Below, one piece after another: positions 34,492 through 42,979 of a stretch of DNA of 64,000 bases; position 1 is the first letter of the stretch; the number at the start of each line of letters is the position of its first letter. This DNA comes from Afipia sp. (GTDB lineage Bacteria; Pseudomonadota; Alphaproteobacteria; Rhizobiales; Xanthobacteraceae). The notes below the pieces were generated by a model. The model had not been told where the DNA came from and ran no database searches. It saw only the letters and a program-made list of their open reading frames with translations. The position numbers and the translations under genes were made by a program. Location of the stretch: NCBI GenBank assembly GCA_017308595.1, contig JAFKER010000015.1, positions 1-64,000 of the forward strand, read 5' to 3'.

Positions 34492-34967
34492 AGATGGTGG
34501 AGGCCACACGCTCAACGGCGATCAACTGATAATCATTTCGTCGTTTCCTTATCAGTGAACGTCTCGATGGATTTCATCCTTCAATTATCAGCCAGCTTCG
34601 CTGGCTAACCGAATTTTCGCTTTGCACAAGACCCGACGTCACTGAACGTCCGCTTTGGGTCAAAAGCAGACTTCTCGGCGCACAGACAAGCGCAGTTGAG
34701 ATGGAAATTTCTCGCCTATCTGGCCTGCACCCAGTGCGATCGAACCGATCTCTGGCTCAACTCCTCTGAAAACTGGAATATTTTCTGCGAGGGCCAGAGA
34801 ATAGCTGCCAATTTTAGTCGGGTTGGCGGGAAAACGGTCCCTGTGGAGAATACGCCCGCGCGAAAAGCCCGCCATTGGCGGCCCTTTTTCGCAACCAACG
34901 GAGAAATTCTCCTAATCACGCACTGGCTGGCTGGCGACGTAGTGGTGATCGAACCGGTCTCCCCTTG

Positions 34968-35097
34968 AATTCCCTACTAACAGGGAATTTTACAGGGAAA
35001 TTCGCGAATTTTGAGCCGCAAATGAAGATCCACGGGCGAAAAGTGGCTGTCCTGCAGAGACTTTTCGCGAATTCCCTACGCACACTAACAGGGAATT
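34968..35097. repeat. Paired AATTCCCT/AGGGAATT hairpins
   Basis: Two stem-loops with identical 8-bp arms, AATTCCCT and AGGGAATT, lie about 80 bp apart (34968-34989, loop 6; 35070-35097, loop 12). Both share ACTAACAGGGAATT and a neighbouring TTCGCGAATT. They look like members of a dispersed intergenic repeat family. Confidence 0.6.
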
Positions 35098-35439
35098 AAT
35101 TTAGAACGATCAGGGAATTCTGGAGCAGGAACAGCGATTTTTATTGATGTCAGCAACAACGTGGAACGCGCCATCCGCCATCACACTTGGACGCAAAAAC
35201 CACCTATTCGCCGGATCCGATTCACGCGGGCTGCGCGCCGGACGACCCTTTGAAGCTGAAAGGACGTTTTGAGCGATCCCCGCACCTGATCCACGGATGC
35301 CTCCTAAGACTAGCGCGCATTTGATTGGCCCGTGGACGCCTTGGAGTAGTGACAGCCGAGGTCCGACGCCCGATCTAGCCTGACCAGGAAAACGTAGTAG
35401 CGGGAAAGGCACGACAGATCTTGTGCGGGGTCGGCACCG

Positions 35440-35718
35440 CTATTTCAAGTACGCATGAACGACTTCGATCAGTTCATCCGCCGCATCCGCATTGAGCGCG
35501 CCCGGATTCTTCTTTGGATCGACCAGATGGGTCCGAATGTGGTCCTCGACCACCTCTGCCATTAAGCCGGCGACGGAGCCCCGTATGCTAGCGATCATGT
35601 GCATGATCCGTTCGCACTCCGCTTCCTCTGCCAACGCACGCTCGATCGCCTCGACCTGCCCTTTGATCCGACGTACTCGGGCAAGGAGCTTTTTTTGTTC
35701 CCGTATTGTGTGACTCAT
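35440..35718 (-). CDS. RcnR-type nickel/cobalt-responsive repressor
   Basis: 92 aa, CsoR/RcnR family. The residues that define RcnR metal binding are all in place: H3 (MSHT), C35 (AECER), H60 and H64 (DHIRTHLV). Tetramers bind G-tract operators and release DNA on Ni(II) or Co(II). H3 and H64 separate it from the formaldehyde sensor FrmR and from the copper sensor CsoR. It is divergent from a second family member 78 bp away, with a G/C-tract palindrome between them, and lies beside a CzcBA-type pump. Confidence 0.9.
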   Translation of the reverse strand: MSHTIREQKKLLARVRRIKGQVEAIERALAEEAECERIMHMIASIRGSVAGLMAEVVEDHIRTHLVDPKKNPGALNADAADELIEVVHAYLK

Positions 35719-35767
35719 TGCGACAATATAGCCTACCCGCCTATTCTATACAATTGGCATCTTGCCA

Positions 35768-35786
35768 TATCCCCCCTAGGGGGATA
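35768..35786. promoter_or_regulatory. G-tract palindromic operator for the RcnR-type repressors
   Basis: TATCCCCC-CTA-GGGGGATA is a perfect inverted repeat with 8-bp arms between the two divergent sensor genes, 10 bp before the ATG at 35797. CsoR/RcnR proteins typically recognise such short A/T-flanked G/C tracts. The plus-strand metal genes follow directly. Confidence 0.75.
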
Positions 35787-35796
35787 CATCCTTCGG

Positions 35797-36078
35797 ATGG
35801 CACACGATCACGTTCACGTAACTCATTCTGGAATCGTTAAGCGTTTAAAGCGCGCCGAAGGTCACCTTCACAAGGTGATCACGATGTTTGCCGACGGTCG
35901 CTCCTGTCTCGATCTGGCGCAGCAACTGCACGCCGTCGAGAAGGCGATCAGCGAGGCGAAGAAGACACTGATTCACGATCACGTCGATCATTGCCTCGAC
36001 ACCGCCGCCAACGGCGGGCGGGCCAAATCGAATGAAAACGTGCTCGCCGAGTTCAAGGCGATCTCTCGATATCTGTGA
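35797..36078 (+). CDS. Second CsoR/RcnR-family metal sensor (DmeR/NreA-like)
   Basis: 93 aa. The start MAHDHVHVTHSG is His-rich, followed by the family fold (IVKRLKRAEGHLHKVITMFADGRSCLDLAQQLHAVEKAISEAKKTLIHDHVDHCL) with one conserved Cys in the usual helix and the paired HDHVDH ligands. The sequence fits the DmeR/NreA branch, linked to Ni/Co export, rather than the Cu-sensing CsoR. It is the first gene before the RND adaptor (42 bp gap) and probably represses the whole efflux operon. Confidence 0.85.
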   Translation: MAHDHVHVTHSGIVKRLKRAEGHLHKVITMFADGRSCLDLAQQLHAVEKAISEAKKTLIHDHVDHCLDTAANGGRAKSNENVLAEFKAISRYL

Positions 36079-36120
36079 CGGTGATGCAGCCGTTCTCGCA
36101 CCAGAAACTATAAATATTCC

Positions 36121-37329
36121 ATGCTCATTCGTCCGATCACCGTCGTCGTAGCGTTCGCCATGGGTGCCGCCGTCGCTCTTGGCGCTTCGCTACTCCAGCG
36201 AAAGGTCGGGGGTGAAATGCCGGCGGCCATCGTGCAGCCTGACGCCAAACGGGCGGGATCCGCGAACAAGTTCGCGGTCGTACCGATGGACGACGAGCGG
36301 ATTAAGCTTGCGCAGATCGAGGAACAGCGCGTTGGGCCGGCGACAATCGCCAGACGCCTCGGCGTGCCCGGCACCATCGTCCCAGATGCCAGCCGCGTGG
36401 CCCATGTATCCGTGAAGCTGTCGGGCACGGTCGCCGAGCTGTACAGGAACATCGGCGACGACGTGGTCAAGGACGAACTTTTGGCTGTCCTTGAGAGCCG
36501 CGAGGTGGCTGACGCGAAGAGCGAGTTTCTGACGGCCCGCCTCTCGAATGAACTGCAGCAGGATCTGACCGCTCGCGACAAAACCATCTGGGAGGGGCGC
36601 GCCGCTCCGGAACAACAGTACATCCGTTCGCGCAATGCTGCGGCGCAGACCGCGATGCGCTTGAACATCGCCCGTCAGAAGCTGCTTGCGCTGGGCGTGC
36701 AGGACGAAGAAATCGCCGCACTACCACAGGCTCCGGAAGCCTCTCTGCGCAGCCAGAACGTCCGTGCCCCGATCTCTGGACGGATAGCCGAGCGCAAAGT
36801 CGAGATCGGGACCGCTGTCGGGCGCGACAGCCTTGAGACAGAACTCTTCGTCATCGTCGATCTCGGCCGCGTCTGGATCGACCTGTCGGTTTCATCCGCC
36901 GATCTTCCGATGGTGAAGGAAGGGCAAGCGGTCAACATCGCGACGCGCGGGCAACCTGAAACCGGAACCGCAAAGATCGTCTTCGTCGGTCCGCTACTCG
37001 ACAAGGATACGCGGACCGCGCGCGTCGTTGCGGCCATCGATAACGCCGACGGCGGCTGGCGGCCGGGATCGTTCGTCACCGCCGGCATCACCATCGATCA
37101 GCACACAGCGCCCGTCGTCGCGCCATTCAGCGCCATTCAGACTGTCGGGGGCCAGAAAGCCGTTTTCGTCCGCACCAAAGAGGGTTTTGAAAAGCGCGAT
37201 GTCGTCCTCGGCCAGCGCGACGGACAATCGGTTGAAGTCGTTTCAGGCCTCGTGGCCGGCGAGACGATTGCGGTGTCGAACACGTTCTCGCTGAAGGCGG
37301 AGCATTCCAAGCTAAGCGACGAGGACTGA
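36121..37329 (+). CDS. RND efflux periplasmic adaptor (CzcB/CnrB-type)
   Basis: 402 aa. An N-terminal signal anchor (VVVAFAMGAAVALGASLL), then lipoyl-like halves (VAHVSVKLSGTVAELYRNIGDDVVKDELLAVLES ... QNVRAPISGRIAERKVEIGTAV) around a helical hairpin, and beta-barrel and membrane-proximal domains. It links the inner-membrane pump to an outer-membrane channel. Only 3 bp separate it from the pump gene. No N-terminal metal-binding extension of the CusB type (Met pairs) or CzcB type (His-rich) is evident. Confidence 0.9.
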   Translation: MLIRPITVVVAFAMGAAVALGASLLQRKVGGEMPAAIVQPDAKRAGSANKFAVVPMDDERIKLAQIEEQRVGPATIARRLGVPGTIVPDASRVAHVSVKLSGTVAELYRNIGDDVVKDELLAVLESREVADAKSEFLTARLSNELQQDLTARDKTIWEGRAAPEQQYIRSRNAAAQTAMRLNIARQKLLALGVQDEEIAALPQAPEASLRSQNVRAPISGRIAERKVEIGTAVGRDSLETELFVIVDLGRVWIDLSVSSADLPMVKEGQAVNIATRGQPETGTAKIVFVGPLLDKDTRTARVVAAIDNADGGWRPGSFVTAGITIDQHTAPVVAPFSAIQTVGGQKAVFVRTKEGFEKRDVVLGQRDGQSVEVVSGLVAGETIAVSNTFSLKAEHSKLSDED

Positions 37330-37332
37330 ACG

Positions 37333-40300
37333 ATGATCGAGCGAATCGTCGATTTCTCGGTGCGGCGCAGGTGGCTCATCCTGTTCGTTACGCTCGTCGT
37401 CGCTGCATCCGGGTTCTGGTCGCTGACAAGACTGCCAATCGACGCTGTTCCGGATGTAACCAACGTCCAGGTGCAAGTGAATGCGACTGCGCCGGCGCTT
37501 ACGCCGCTTGAAATCGAGAAGCAGGTCACCGTAACGCTGGAGACCGCGCTTGCAGGAATACCCGGACTGGAGTCCACCCGGTCGTTTTCCCGAAACGGCT
37601 TCGCGCAAATCACGGCAGTGTTCGCCGACCGCACCAACATCTATTTTGCCCGGCAACTGGTGTCGGAACGGATCAATGACGCGAAGTCCAACCTTCCACC
37701 CGGCGTCGAAGTGAAAATGGGGCCGGTCTCGACTGGCCTCGGCGAGATCTACTGGTGGGCCGTCGAATATGAAAAGCCCGGCACGACCGCGCCGGTGCGC
37801 GACGGCCGGCCCGGTTGGCAGACCGACGGAAGCTATCTCACTCCCGAAGGCGAACGTCTGACCGATGATTTCCAGCGCACCGTGTACCTGCGCACGGTCC
37901 AGGACTGGATTATCCGTCCGCAGATGAAGACGGTGCCGGGCGTTGCCGGGGCCGATGCGATCGGTGGATTCGTCAAACAGTTTCAGGTGCAGCCAGATCC
38001 GGCGAAGCTGATCGGTTACGGCCTGTCGTTCGGCCAGGTGATCGCCGCCATCGAAGCCAACAACGTCAGCCGCGGCGCCAATTACATCGAGCAGAACGGC
38101 GAAGGCTATGTCGTGCGCGCTGCCGGGCGCGTCGAGAACATGGATGACATCGCAAACATTGTTGTCACCACGCGCGCCGGCGTTCCCGTGCGCGTGAAGG
38201 ATGTCGCCGATGTCGTGATCGGGCGCGAACTGCGCACCGGCAGCGCCAGTGTCGATGGCCGCGAAGTCGTGCTCGGGACCGCGCTGATGCTGATCGGCGG
38301 CAACAGCCGCACGGTCGCTGCAGCCGCCGACGCCCGGATCAAGGAGATCGGCCGCACGCTGCCGCCCGGCATCTACGCGCACACCGTGCTGAACCGGACG
38401 CAACTGGTGGACGCGACCATCCACACCGTCGCAAGCAACCTCGCCGAAGGCGCTCTCCTCGTCATTGCCGTCCTGTTTCTGCTGCTGGGCAACCTGCGCG
38501 CTGCCATTATCACCGGTTGCGTGATCCCGGTGACGATGCTGATCACCGCCACCGGCATGCTGCACGGAAGGATCAGCGCCAATCTTATGAGCCTCGGCGC
38601 GCTGGACTTTGGCCTGATCGTCGATGGCGCCGTCATCATCGCCGAGAACAGCCTGCGCCATCTTGCCGAGCGGCAACGCGAACTCGGCCGGACACTGTCG
38701 CTAGAAGAGCGGCTGTCCACGGTCACCGCATCGACCTCGGAGATGATCCGTCCGACGGTGTACGGACAGCTCATCATCATTCTCGTCTACGTGCCGCTGC
38801 TCGCCTTCACGGGCGTCGAAGGCAAGACATTCGAACCGATGGCGCTGACCGTGATGATCGCGCTCGCGACAGCATTTGTCATCTCGCTCACCTTCGTACC
38901 GGCCACGATCGCGATTGCTTTGTCGAATCCCGTGCGCGAGGAAGAAAACGCGATAGTCCGGCGTCTCAAGTCCAGTTACGCGCCATTGCTGCGCCGGGCG
39001 ATCACACGACCGCTGCCGGTGATGGCGATTGCCGCGCTGCTGTTTGTCGGCGCCCTCGTCCTCTTCGGCCGGCTCGGACAGGAATTCACACCGACGCTTG
39101 ACGAGAAGAACATCGTCATGGAGGTCAAGCGGATACCGAGCACGGCGCTGGCGCAGTCGCAGGCGATGCAACTTCTGATCGAAAAGCAGGTCAGCAAGTT
39201 TCCCGAAGTCGCTTTCGTCTTTTCGCGCACCGGCACACCCGATCTCGCCGCCGATCCAATGCCGCCCAACGCATCCGACACCTACATCATCGTCAAGCCG
39301 CAAAACGACTGGCCGGATCCCAGCCTGACTAAAGACGATCTCATCAAGCGAATCGAGGCCGAGGCCACCAAACTGCCGGGCAACAAGGTCGGATTCTCGC
39401 AGCCGATCGAGATGCGGTTCAACGAACTGATTGCCGGGGTGCGCGAAGACCTTGCCGTCAAGGTCTTCGGAGACGACTTCGCCGAGATGCAGCGCACGGC
39501 AGCCCGTATCGCGGACGTGCTGCGCAAGGTCGAAGGAGCGGAGAGCGTCAAGGTCGAGGAAACGGCGGGCTTGCCATTCCTCGAGATCAGGATCGACAAA
39601 TCCGAGATAGCCCGGCGCGGTCTCAGCCTCGCGTCGGTCCAGGACCTGATCGAGACCGCCGTAGGCGGGCGCGTCGCCGGTCTCGTCTTCGAAGGCGACC
39701 GCAGATTCCAGATCGTGGTGCGCCTTAACGATGCGCTGCGCAACGATATCCCGGCGCTTGAGGATATTCCGGTCCCGCTTCCGAACGCCAATCCGAACGC
39801 CCCTTCTTCCTCCATCCCGCTGCGGACGGTGGCCACGTTCGAGCAGACCGAGGGCGCCAACCAGATCAGCCGCGAAAACGGCAAGCGGAGGGTGGTGGCA
39901 ACCGCCGAAGTGCGTGGGCGCGACATCGGCTCTATGGTCGCAGAGGCGCAGACCAAGGTTGATGAGCAGGTCAAACTAGCGCCCGGAAGCTTTTTGACCT
40001 GGGGCGGACAGTTTGAGAATTTTTCGGTCGCGCGTCAGCGCCTGATGATTGTCGTGCCAGGCTGTTTCCTGCTGATCTATCTTCTGCTCTTTGGCGCGCT
40101 GGGCTCACCGCGAGACGCCCTCATCGTCTTCAGCGCCGTGCCGCTGGCGCTGACCGGCGGTATAGCTGCGCTTTGGCTGCGTGGCATGCCCTTTTCTATC
40201 TCGGCGGCAGTCGGATTCATCGCCCTGTCCGGTGTCGCCGTGCTCAACGGCTTGGTGATGCTCACTCAAATACGAAGGCTCATTCTTGAAGGTGTCGGCA

Positions 40301-40560
40301 CCCAATCGGCCATCAGCCAGGGCGCCCTCACCCGTTTTCGCCCGGTCATCATGACGGCGCTGGTCGCCTCGCTGGGTTTCGTGCCCATGGCCATCGCGAC
40401 GGGCACCGGAGCCGAAGTGCAAAAGCCGTTGGCGACGGTCGTGATCGGGGGGCTGTTAAGCGCGACGTTGCTGACGCTGCTGGTTCTGCCGGCGCTCTAC
40501 TCCTACTTCGCAACTGCCAAAGCACGGACGAAACCCCACAGTGCATTCATCCCCAGCTAG
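37333..40560 (+). CDS. Heavy-metal RND efflux pump, CzcA family
   Basis: 1075 aa with the RND layout of twelve membrane helices and two large periplasmic loops. The metal-class motif in TM4 reads DFGLIVDGAVIIAEN (D425, D431, E438), the form of the divalent-cation pumps (Co, Zn, Ni, Cd), not the Cu/Ag pumps of CusA type. It uses proton influx to export metal with its adaptor and an outer-membrane factor. No outer-membrane gene lies in this plus-strand operon; the TolC-like gene at 44371-45831 on the other strand could serve. Control by the RcnR-type sensors is inferred from position. Confidence 0.95.
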   Translation: MIERIVDFSVRRRWLILFVTLVVAASGFWSLTRLPIDAVPDVTNVQVQVNATAPALTPLEIEKQVTVTLETALAGIPGLESTRSFSRNGFAQITAVFADRTNIYFARQLVSERINDAKSNLPPGVEVKMGPVSTGLGEIYWWAVEYEKPGTTAPVRDGRPGWQTDGSYLTPEGERLTDDFQRTVYLRTVQDWIIRPQMKTVPGVAGADAIGGFVKQFQVQPDPAKLIGYGLSFGQVIAAIEANNVSRGANYIEQNGEGYVVRAAGRVENMDDIANIVVTTRAGVPVRVKDVADVVIGRELRTGSASVDGREVVLGTALMLIGGNSRTVAAAADARIKEIGRTLPPGIYAHTVLNRTQLVDATIHTVASNLAEGALLVIAVLFLLLGNLRAAIITGCVIPVTMLITATGMLHGRISANLMSLGALDFGLIVDGAVIIAENSLRHLAERQRELGRTLSLEERLSTVTASTSEMIRPTVYGQLIIILVYVPLLAFTGVEGKTFEPMALTVMIALATAFVISLTFVPATIAIALSNPVREEENAIVRRLKSSYAPLLRRAITRPLPVMAIAALLFVGALVLFGRLGQEFTPTLDEKNIVMEVKRIPSTALAQSQAMQLLIEKQVSKFPEVAFVFSRTGTPDLAADPMPPNASDTYIIVKPQNDWPDPSLTKDDLIKRIEAEATKLPGNKVGFSQPIEMRFNELIAGVREDLAVKVFGDDFAEMQRTAARIADVLRKVEGAESVKVEETAGLPFLEIRIDKSEIARRGLSLASVQDLIETAVGGRVAGLVFEGDRRFQIVVRLNDALRNDIPALEDIPVPLPNANPNAPSSSIPLRTVATFEQTEGANQISRENGKRRVVATAEVRGRDIGSMVAEAQTKVDEQVKLAPGSFLTWGGQFENFSVARQRLMIVVPGCFLLIYLLLFGALGSPRDALIVFSAVPLALTGGIAALWLRGMPFSISAAVGFIALSGVAVLNGLVMLTQIRRLILEGVGTQSAISQGALTRFRPVIMTALVASLGFVPMAIATGTGAEVQKPLATVVIGGLLSATLLTLLVLPALYSYFATAKARTKPHSAFIPS

Positions 40561-40587
40561 GCCGCTGAATAAAACCAAAGGTACGAC

Positions 40588-41910
40588 ATGTTGAAGCAAA
40601 TTCAGGACTGGTTCGGGATGTCACCCGAAGGGCAATCGCTGGGGCTCGGCCATGGGCCGGAAGACGGCAAAGGTCATGGTCACACTCACGGATCGATAGA
40701 CCCTACGATTGCCACAACGACAAAGGGTATCTGGGCGATCAAGTGGTCGTTCATCGTACTGGCGATCACGTCCGCCTTGCAGCTTGTGGTCGTCGTGATC
40801 TCGAGTAGCGTCGCGCTCCTTGCCGATACCATCCATAACGTCGGGGATGCGGTAACCGCGATTCCTCTCTGGATCGCGTTCGTGCTGGCGCGCCGCAAGC
40901 CGAGCAGGACGTTCACGTATGGTCTCGGACGGGTCGAAGATCTGGCGGGCGTGGCCATCGTGGCCATCATTCTGTTCAGCGCGGTCTTCGCGGGCTACGA
41001 AGCGGTCGACCGCCTGATCCATCCGCAGAGTATCGATTTCATTCCGTGGGTGGTGGCCGCCGGCGTCATAGGGTTTCTGGGGAATGAAGCCGTGGCGGTC
41101 TTTCGGATCCGGGTCGGGCGCGAGATCAACAGTGCCGCGCTCATCGCCGATGGTTATCACGCGCGCACCGATGGTTTCACGAGTCTCGCTGTCGTCTTGG
41201 GTGCGGTCGGCGTGTGGCTGGGATTTCCGCTGGCGGACCCGATCATCGGACTTCTCATCACCATCGCCATCTTCGGCATTGTCTGGCAGTCGTCCAAGGC
41301 GGTGTTCGTCCGGATGCTCGACGGCATCGACCCAGAGATTCCCGACGAGATAAGGCACGCTGCCGGGCATGTCGAAGGCGTGCGCGAAGTCCTCGACGTC
41401 AAGGCGCGTTGGCTGGGGCATCGCCTGCTCGCCGACGTCGGTGTCCGCGTCCGCGCCGATATGTCTGTGGCCGACGCCGACCGTTTGGCGGAAAACCTCC
41501 GGCATGAGATACTTGAGCATGTACCCGCGCTCTCCGTTGCGAACGTGCGGGTGTCGTCGGAAGCGGACGACGCACAGACATCGTGGGAGCATCACGCTCC
41601 GCGGCCATTCGAAGTCCGCAGCGAACTTGCGGATGGAGAGCTTTCGATTGCCGGCACGCCGGCGGGGGAGCGGATGCGGCTGACCCTGAGCCGGCGAACC
41701 GACGGGTTGAAGGCGGTCGTGGTAATCGACCGCGCCGCAGGACCCGAAACCCTCGTTCTTTCGCCTTCCCGAGGAGACCTTTCGACGCTCGAAAGCCAGT
41801 CTGCGCCGGACGAGCCGCATGAATTCCGCGCGAGGCTTATTTTGTCGGCCGACGACAAGGAGGAAATTCAGGAATTTCGCATGGCCGAGCCGGTCGGCCA
41901 CGCCTGCTAG
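40588..41910 (+). CDS. Cation diffusion facilitator with C-terminal extension
   Basis: 440 aa. A His-rich N-terminus (GHGPEDGKGHGHTHG) precedes six membrane helices with the metal-site motifs LLADTIHNVGDAV and IADGYHARTDGFTS (H/D-x3-D pairs), then the cytoplasmic CDF domain (RWLGHRLLADVGVRV). About 100 extra residues follow (from HHAPRPFEV to the end), beyond the usual ~300-aa length and of unknown fold. CDF proteins exchange protons for Zn, Co, Ni, Fe or Mn. Located 27 bp after the RND pump gene in the same operon, it likely supplies cytoplasm-to-periplasm export for it. Confidence 0.92.
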   Translation: MLKQIQDWFGMSPEGQSLGLGHGPEDGKGHGHTHGSIDPTIATTTKGIWAIKWSFIVLAITSALQLVVVVISSSVALLADTIHNVGDAVTAIPLWIAFVLARRKPSRTFTYGLGRVEDLAGVAIVAIILFSAVFAGYEAVDRLIHPQSIDFIPWVVAAGVIGFLGNEAVAVFRIRVGREINSAALIADGYHARTDGFTSLAVVLGAVGVWLGFPLADPIIGLLITIAIFGIVWQSSKAVFVRMLDGIDPEIPDEIRHAAGHVEGVREVLDVKARWLGHRLLADVGVRVRADMSVADADRLAENLRHEILEHVPALSVANVRVSSEADDAQTSWEHHAPRPFEVRSELADGELSIAGTPAGERMRLTLSRRTDGLKAVVVIDRAAGPETLVLSPSRGDLSTLESQSAPDEPHEFRARLILSADDKEEIQEFRMAEPVGHAC

Positions 41911-42151
41911 GAGCTTTCTCGAAAGTCGCTCGGCCATCGGCTGACTTTGCTATAGCCGAAGCCATTGCGCCGGCGGAATTCCCGCTTCGCAAACCGAGCG
42001 GTCGTTCGGCTAGGCCTCATCAGCCTGGCGCAACGATGCCTTTATCCATTGATCCTTGATCCACCGCGATCTTTGATCCTCCGGCAAGTCCGCTTTCGAC
42101 CGGCGCCGCCGCCTGCTTTGCTCAGCAGTGCGGCAACACCGGTGATTGCGC

Positions 42152-42445
42152 TTACTTCCCCTTCTGCATCTTTGTAACCGTAATTCCGGCGCTCGCCCGC
42201 TCGGCCTCGAAATTGACCTTGTCGCCGACCTTTACCTGCTTAAGCATCGCGGGATCCTTGACGCGGAACACCATCGTCATGCCCTCGTCCATCCCGAGAC
42301 TTTTGATCGGGCCGTGTTTCAGCGTGATTTTGCCGGCGCTCTCGTCGATCTTCCTGACCTCGCCGCTGACCGTCGAGTTCTGGGCAATGCCCGGCGTACC
42401 GGTGAGCGCGAGGGTGAGTATCGTGGCTGCTACGAGTTTCTTCAT
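42152..42445 (-). CDS. cusF: CusF-like periplasmic copper-binding protein
   Basis: 97 aa from ATG 42445 (AAGGAAA upstream). Signal peptide MKKLVAATILTLALTGTPGIA, then the CusF beta-barrel: GEVRKIDESAGKITLKHGPIKSLGMDEGMTMVFRVKDPAMLKQVKVGDKVNFEAE. The ligand region retains the H and the MTM methionines, but the tryptophan stacked on Cu(I) in E. coli CusF is not evident. It is the last gene of the minus-strand copper block and should bind Cu(I)/Ag(I) in the periplasm. Confidence 0.9.
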   Translation of the reverse strand: MKKLVAATILTLALTGTPGIAQNSTVSGEVRKIDESAGKITLKHGPIKSLGMDEGMTMVFRVKDPAMLKQVKVGDKVNFEAERASAGITVTKMQKGK

Positions 42446-42474
42446 GGCGTTTTCCTTGTTCAGGTGGTGGTGGA

Positions 42475-42936
42475 TTACTTGATGATGATACGTCCGGTCA
42501 TGCCGTAGTCCCGATGGTTGGGGATCAGGCACGCATATTCGAATGTGCCGGCCTTGGTGAATTTCCAGAGTATCTCTGCCGATTTCTTCGGCGCGAGGCG
42601 AACGCCGTTCGGATCGTCATGCTCCATATGGGGATTTTTCTTCATGGCCTCCGCGTGCTTCAGATTGTCCTCCGTGCTGGCAAGAAGAAATTCATGATCT
42701 TCCGTGCCGACGTTGCGGACGATGAACCGTATCTGTTCGCCGCGTTTGACATCAATGCGGAACGGACGGAATTTCATCTCGCTCATTTCGATCTCGATCG
42801 TTCGTGAAGGGTTCTTCGGATCGCCGGGTTCTCCGGCCGAGTAGGTTTCGTGGCTGTGCTGCTCGTGGCTTGTCGCCGGAACTGCTGCGGCCGACAGTGC
42901 CAGGAGCGCGATGCCGATCGCCGTTATGCTCTTCAT
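42475..42936 (-). CDS. Cupredoxin-like copper protein
   Basis: 153 aa. Signal peptide (ITAIGIALLALSAAAVPATS), a His-rich linker (HEQHSHET), then a plastocyanin/azurin-type fold. The type 1 copper ligands are H in GTEDHEFLL and Cys, His, Met in FEYACLIPNHRDYGMTGRIII. It is periplasmic and may carry electrons or bind copper for the adjacent oxidase. Gaps to the CusF gene and the oxidase gene are 29 and 43 bp on the same strand, so one operon is likely. Confidence 0.9.
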   Translation of the reverse strand: MKSITAIGIALLALSAAAVPATSHEQHSHETYSAGEPGDPKNPSRTIEIEMSEMKFRPFRIDVKRGEQIRFIVRNVGTEDHEFLLASTEDNLKHAEAMKKNPHMEHDDPNGVRLAPKKSAEILWKFTKAGTFEYACLIPNHRDYGMTGRIIIK

Positions 42937-42979
42937 GGTTTCTCCTTTGATTGCGATTGGTTGCGCACCCTGTTCATCG

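Larger units (their letters stand above)
34137..35439. other. Gene-free, repeat-rich stretch at the island edge
   Basis: About 1.3 kb without a credible gene. It holds a sequence resembling the 3' end of a tRNA (34465-34491), a stretch ACGTCCGCTTTGGGTCAAA (from 34646) that recalls a dispersed intergenic repeat common in Bradyrhizobium relatives, and two hairpins built from AATTCCCT/AGGGAATT (34968-34989 and 35070-35097) with a third AGGGAATT near 35112. Such material commonly accumulates at island borders. Confidence 0.6.

Noticed and set aside
34441-34560. Complete tRNA gene
   Set aside because: Only a T-arm/acceptor-like part can be found; no D-arm, anticodon arm or matching 5' acceptor strand.
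37312-38676. 454-codon minus-strand open frame
   Set aside because: It lies antisense to the RND pump gene, has no motif, and reflects the high-GC third-position pattern of that gene.
40621-41937. 438-codon minus-strand open frame
   Set aside because: It is antisense to the CDF gene, rich in Arg/His/Asp as expected of a shadow frame, and lacks a ribosome site.
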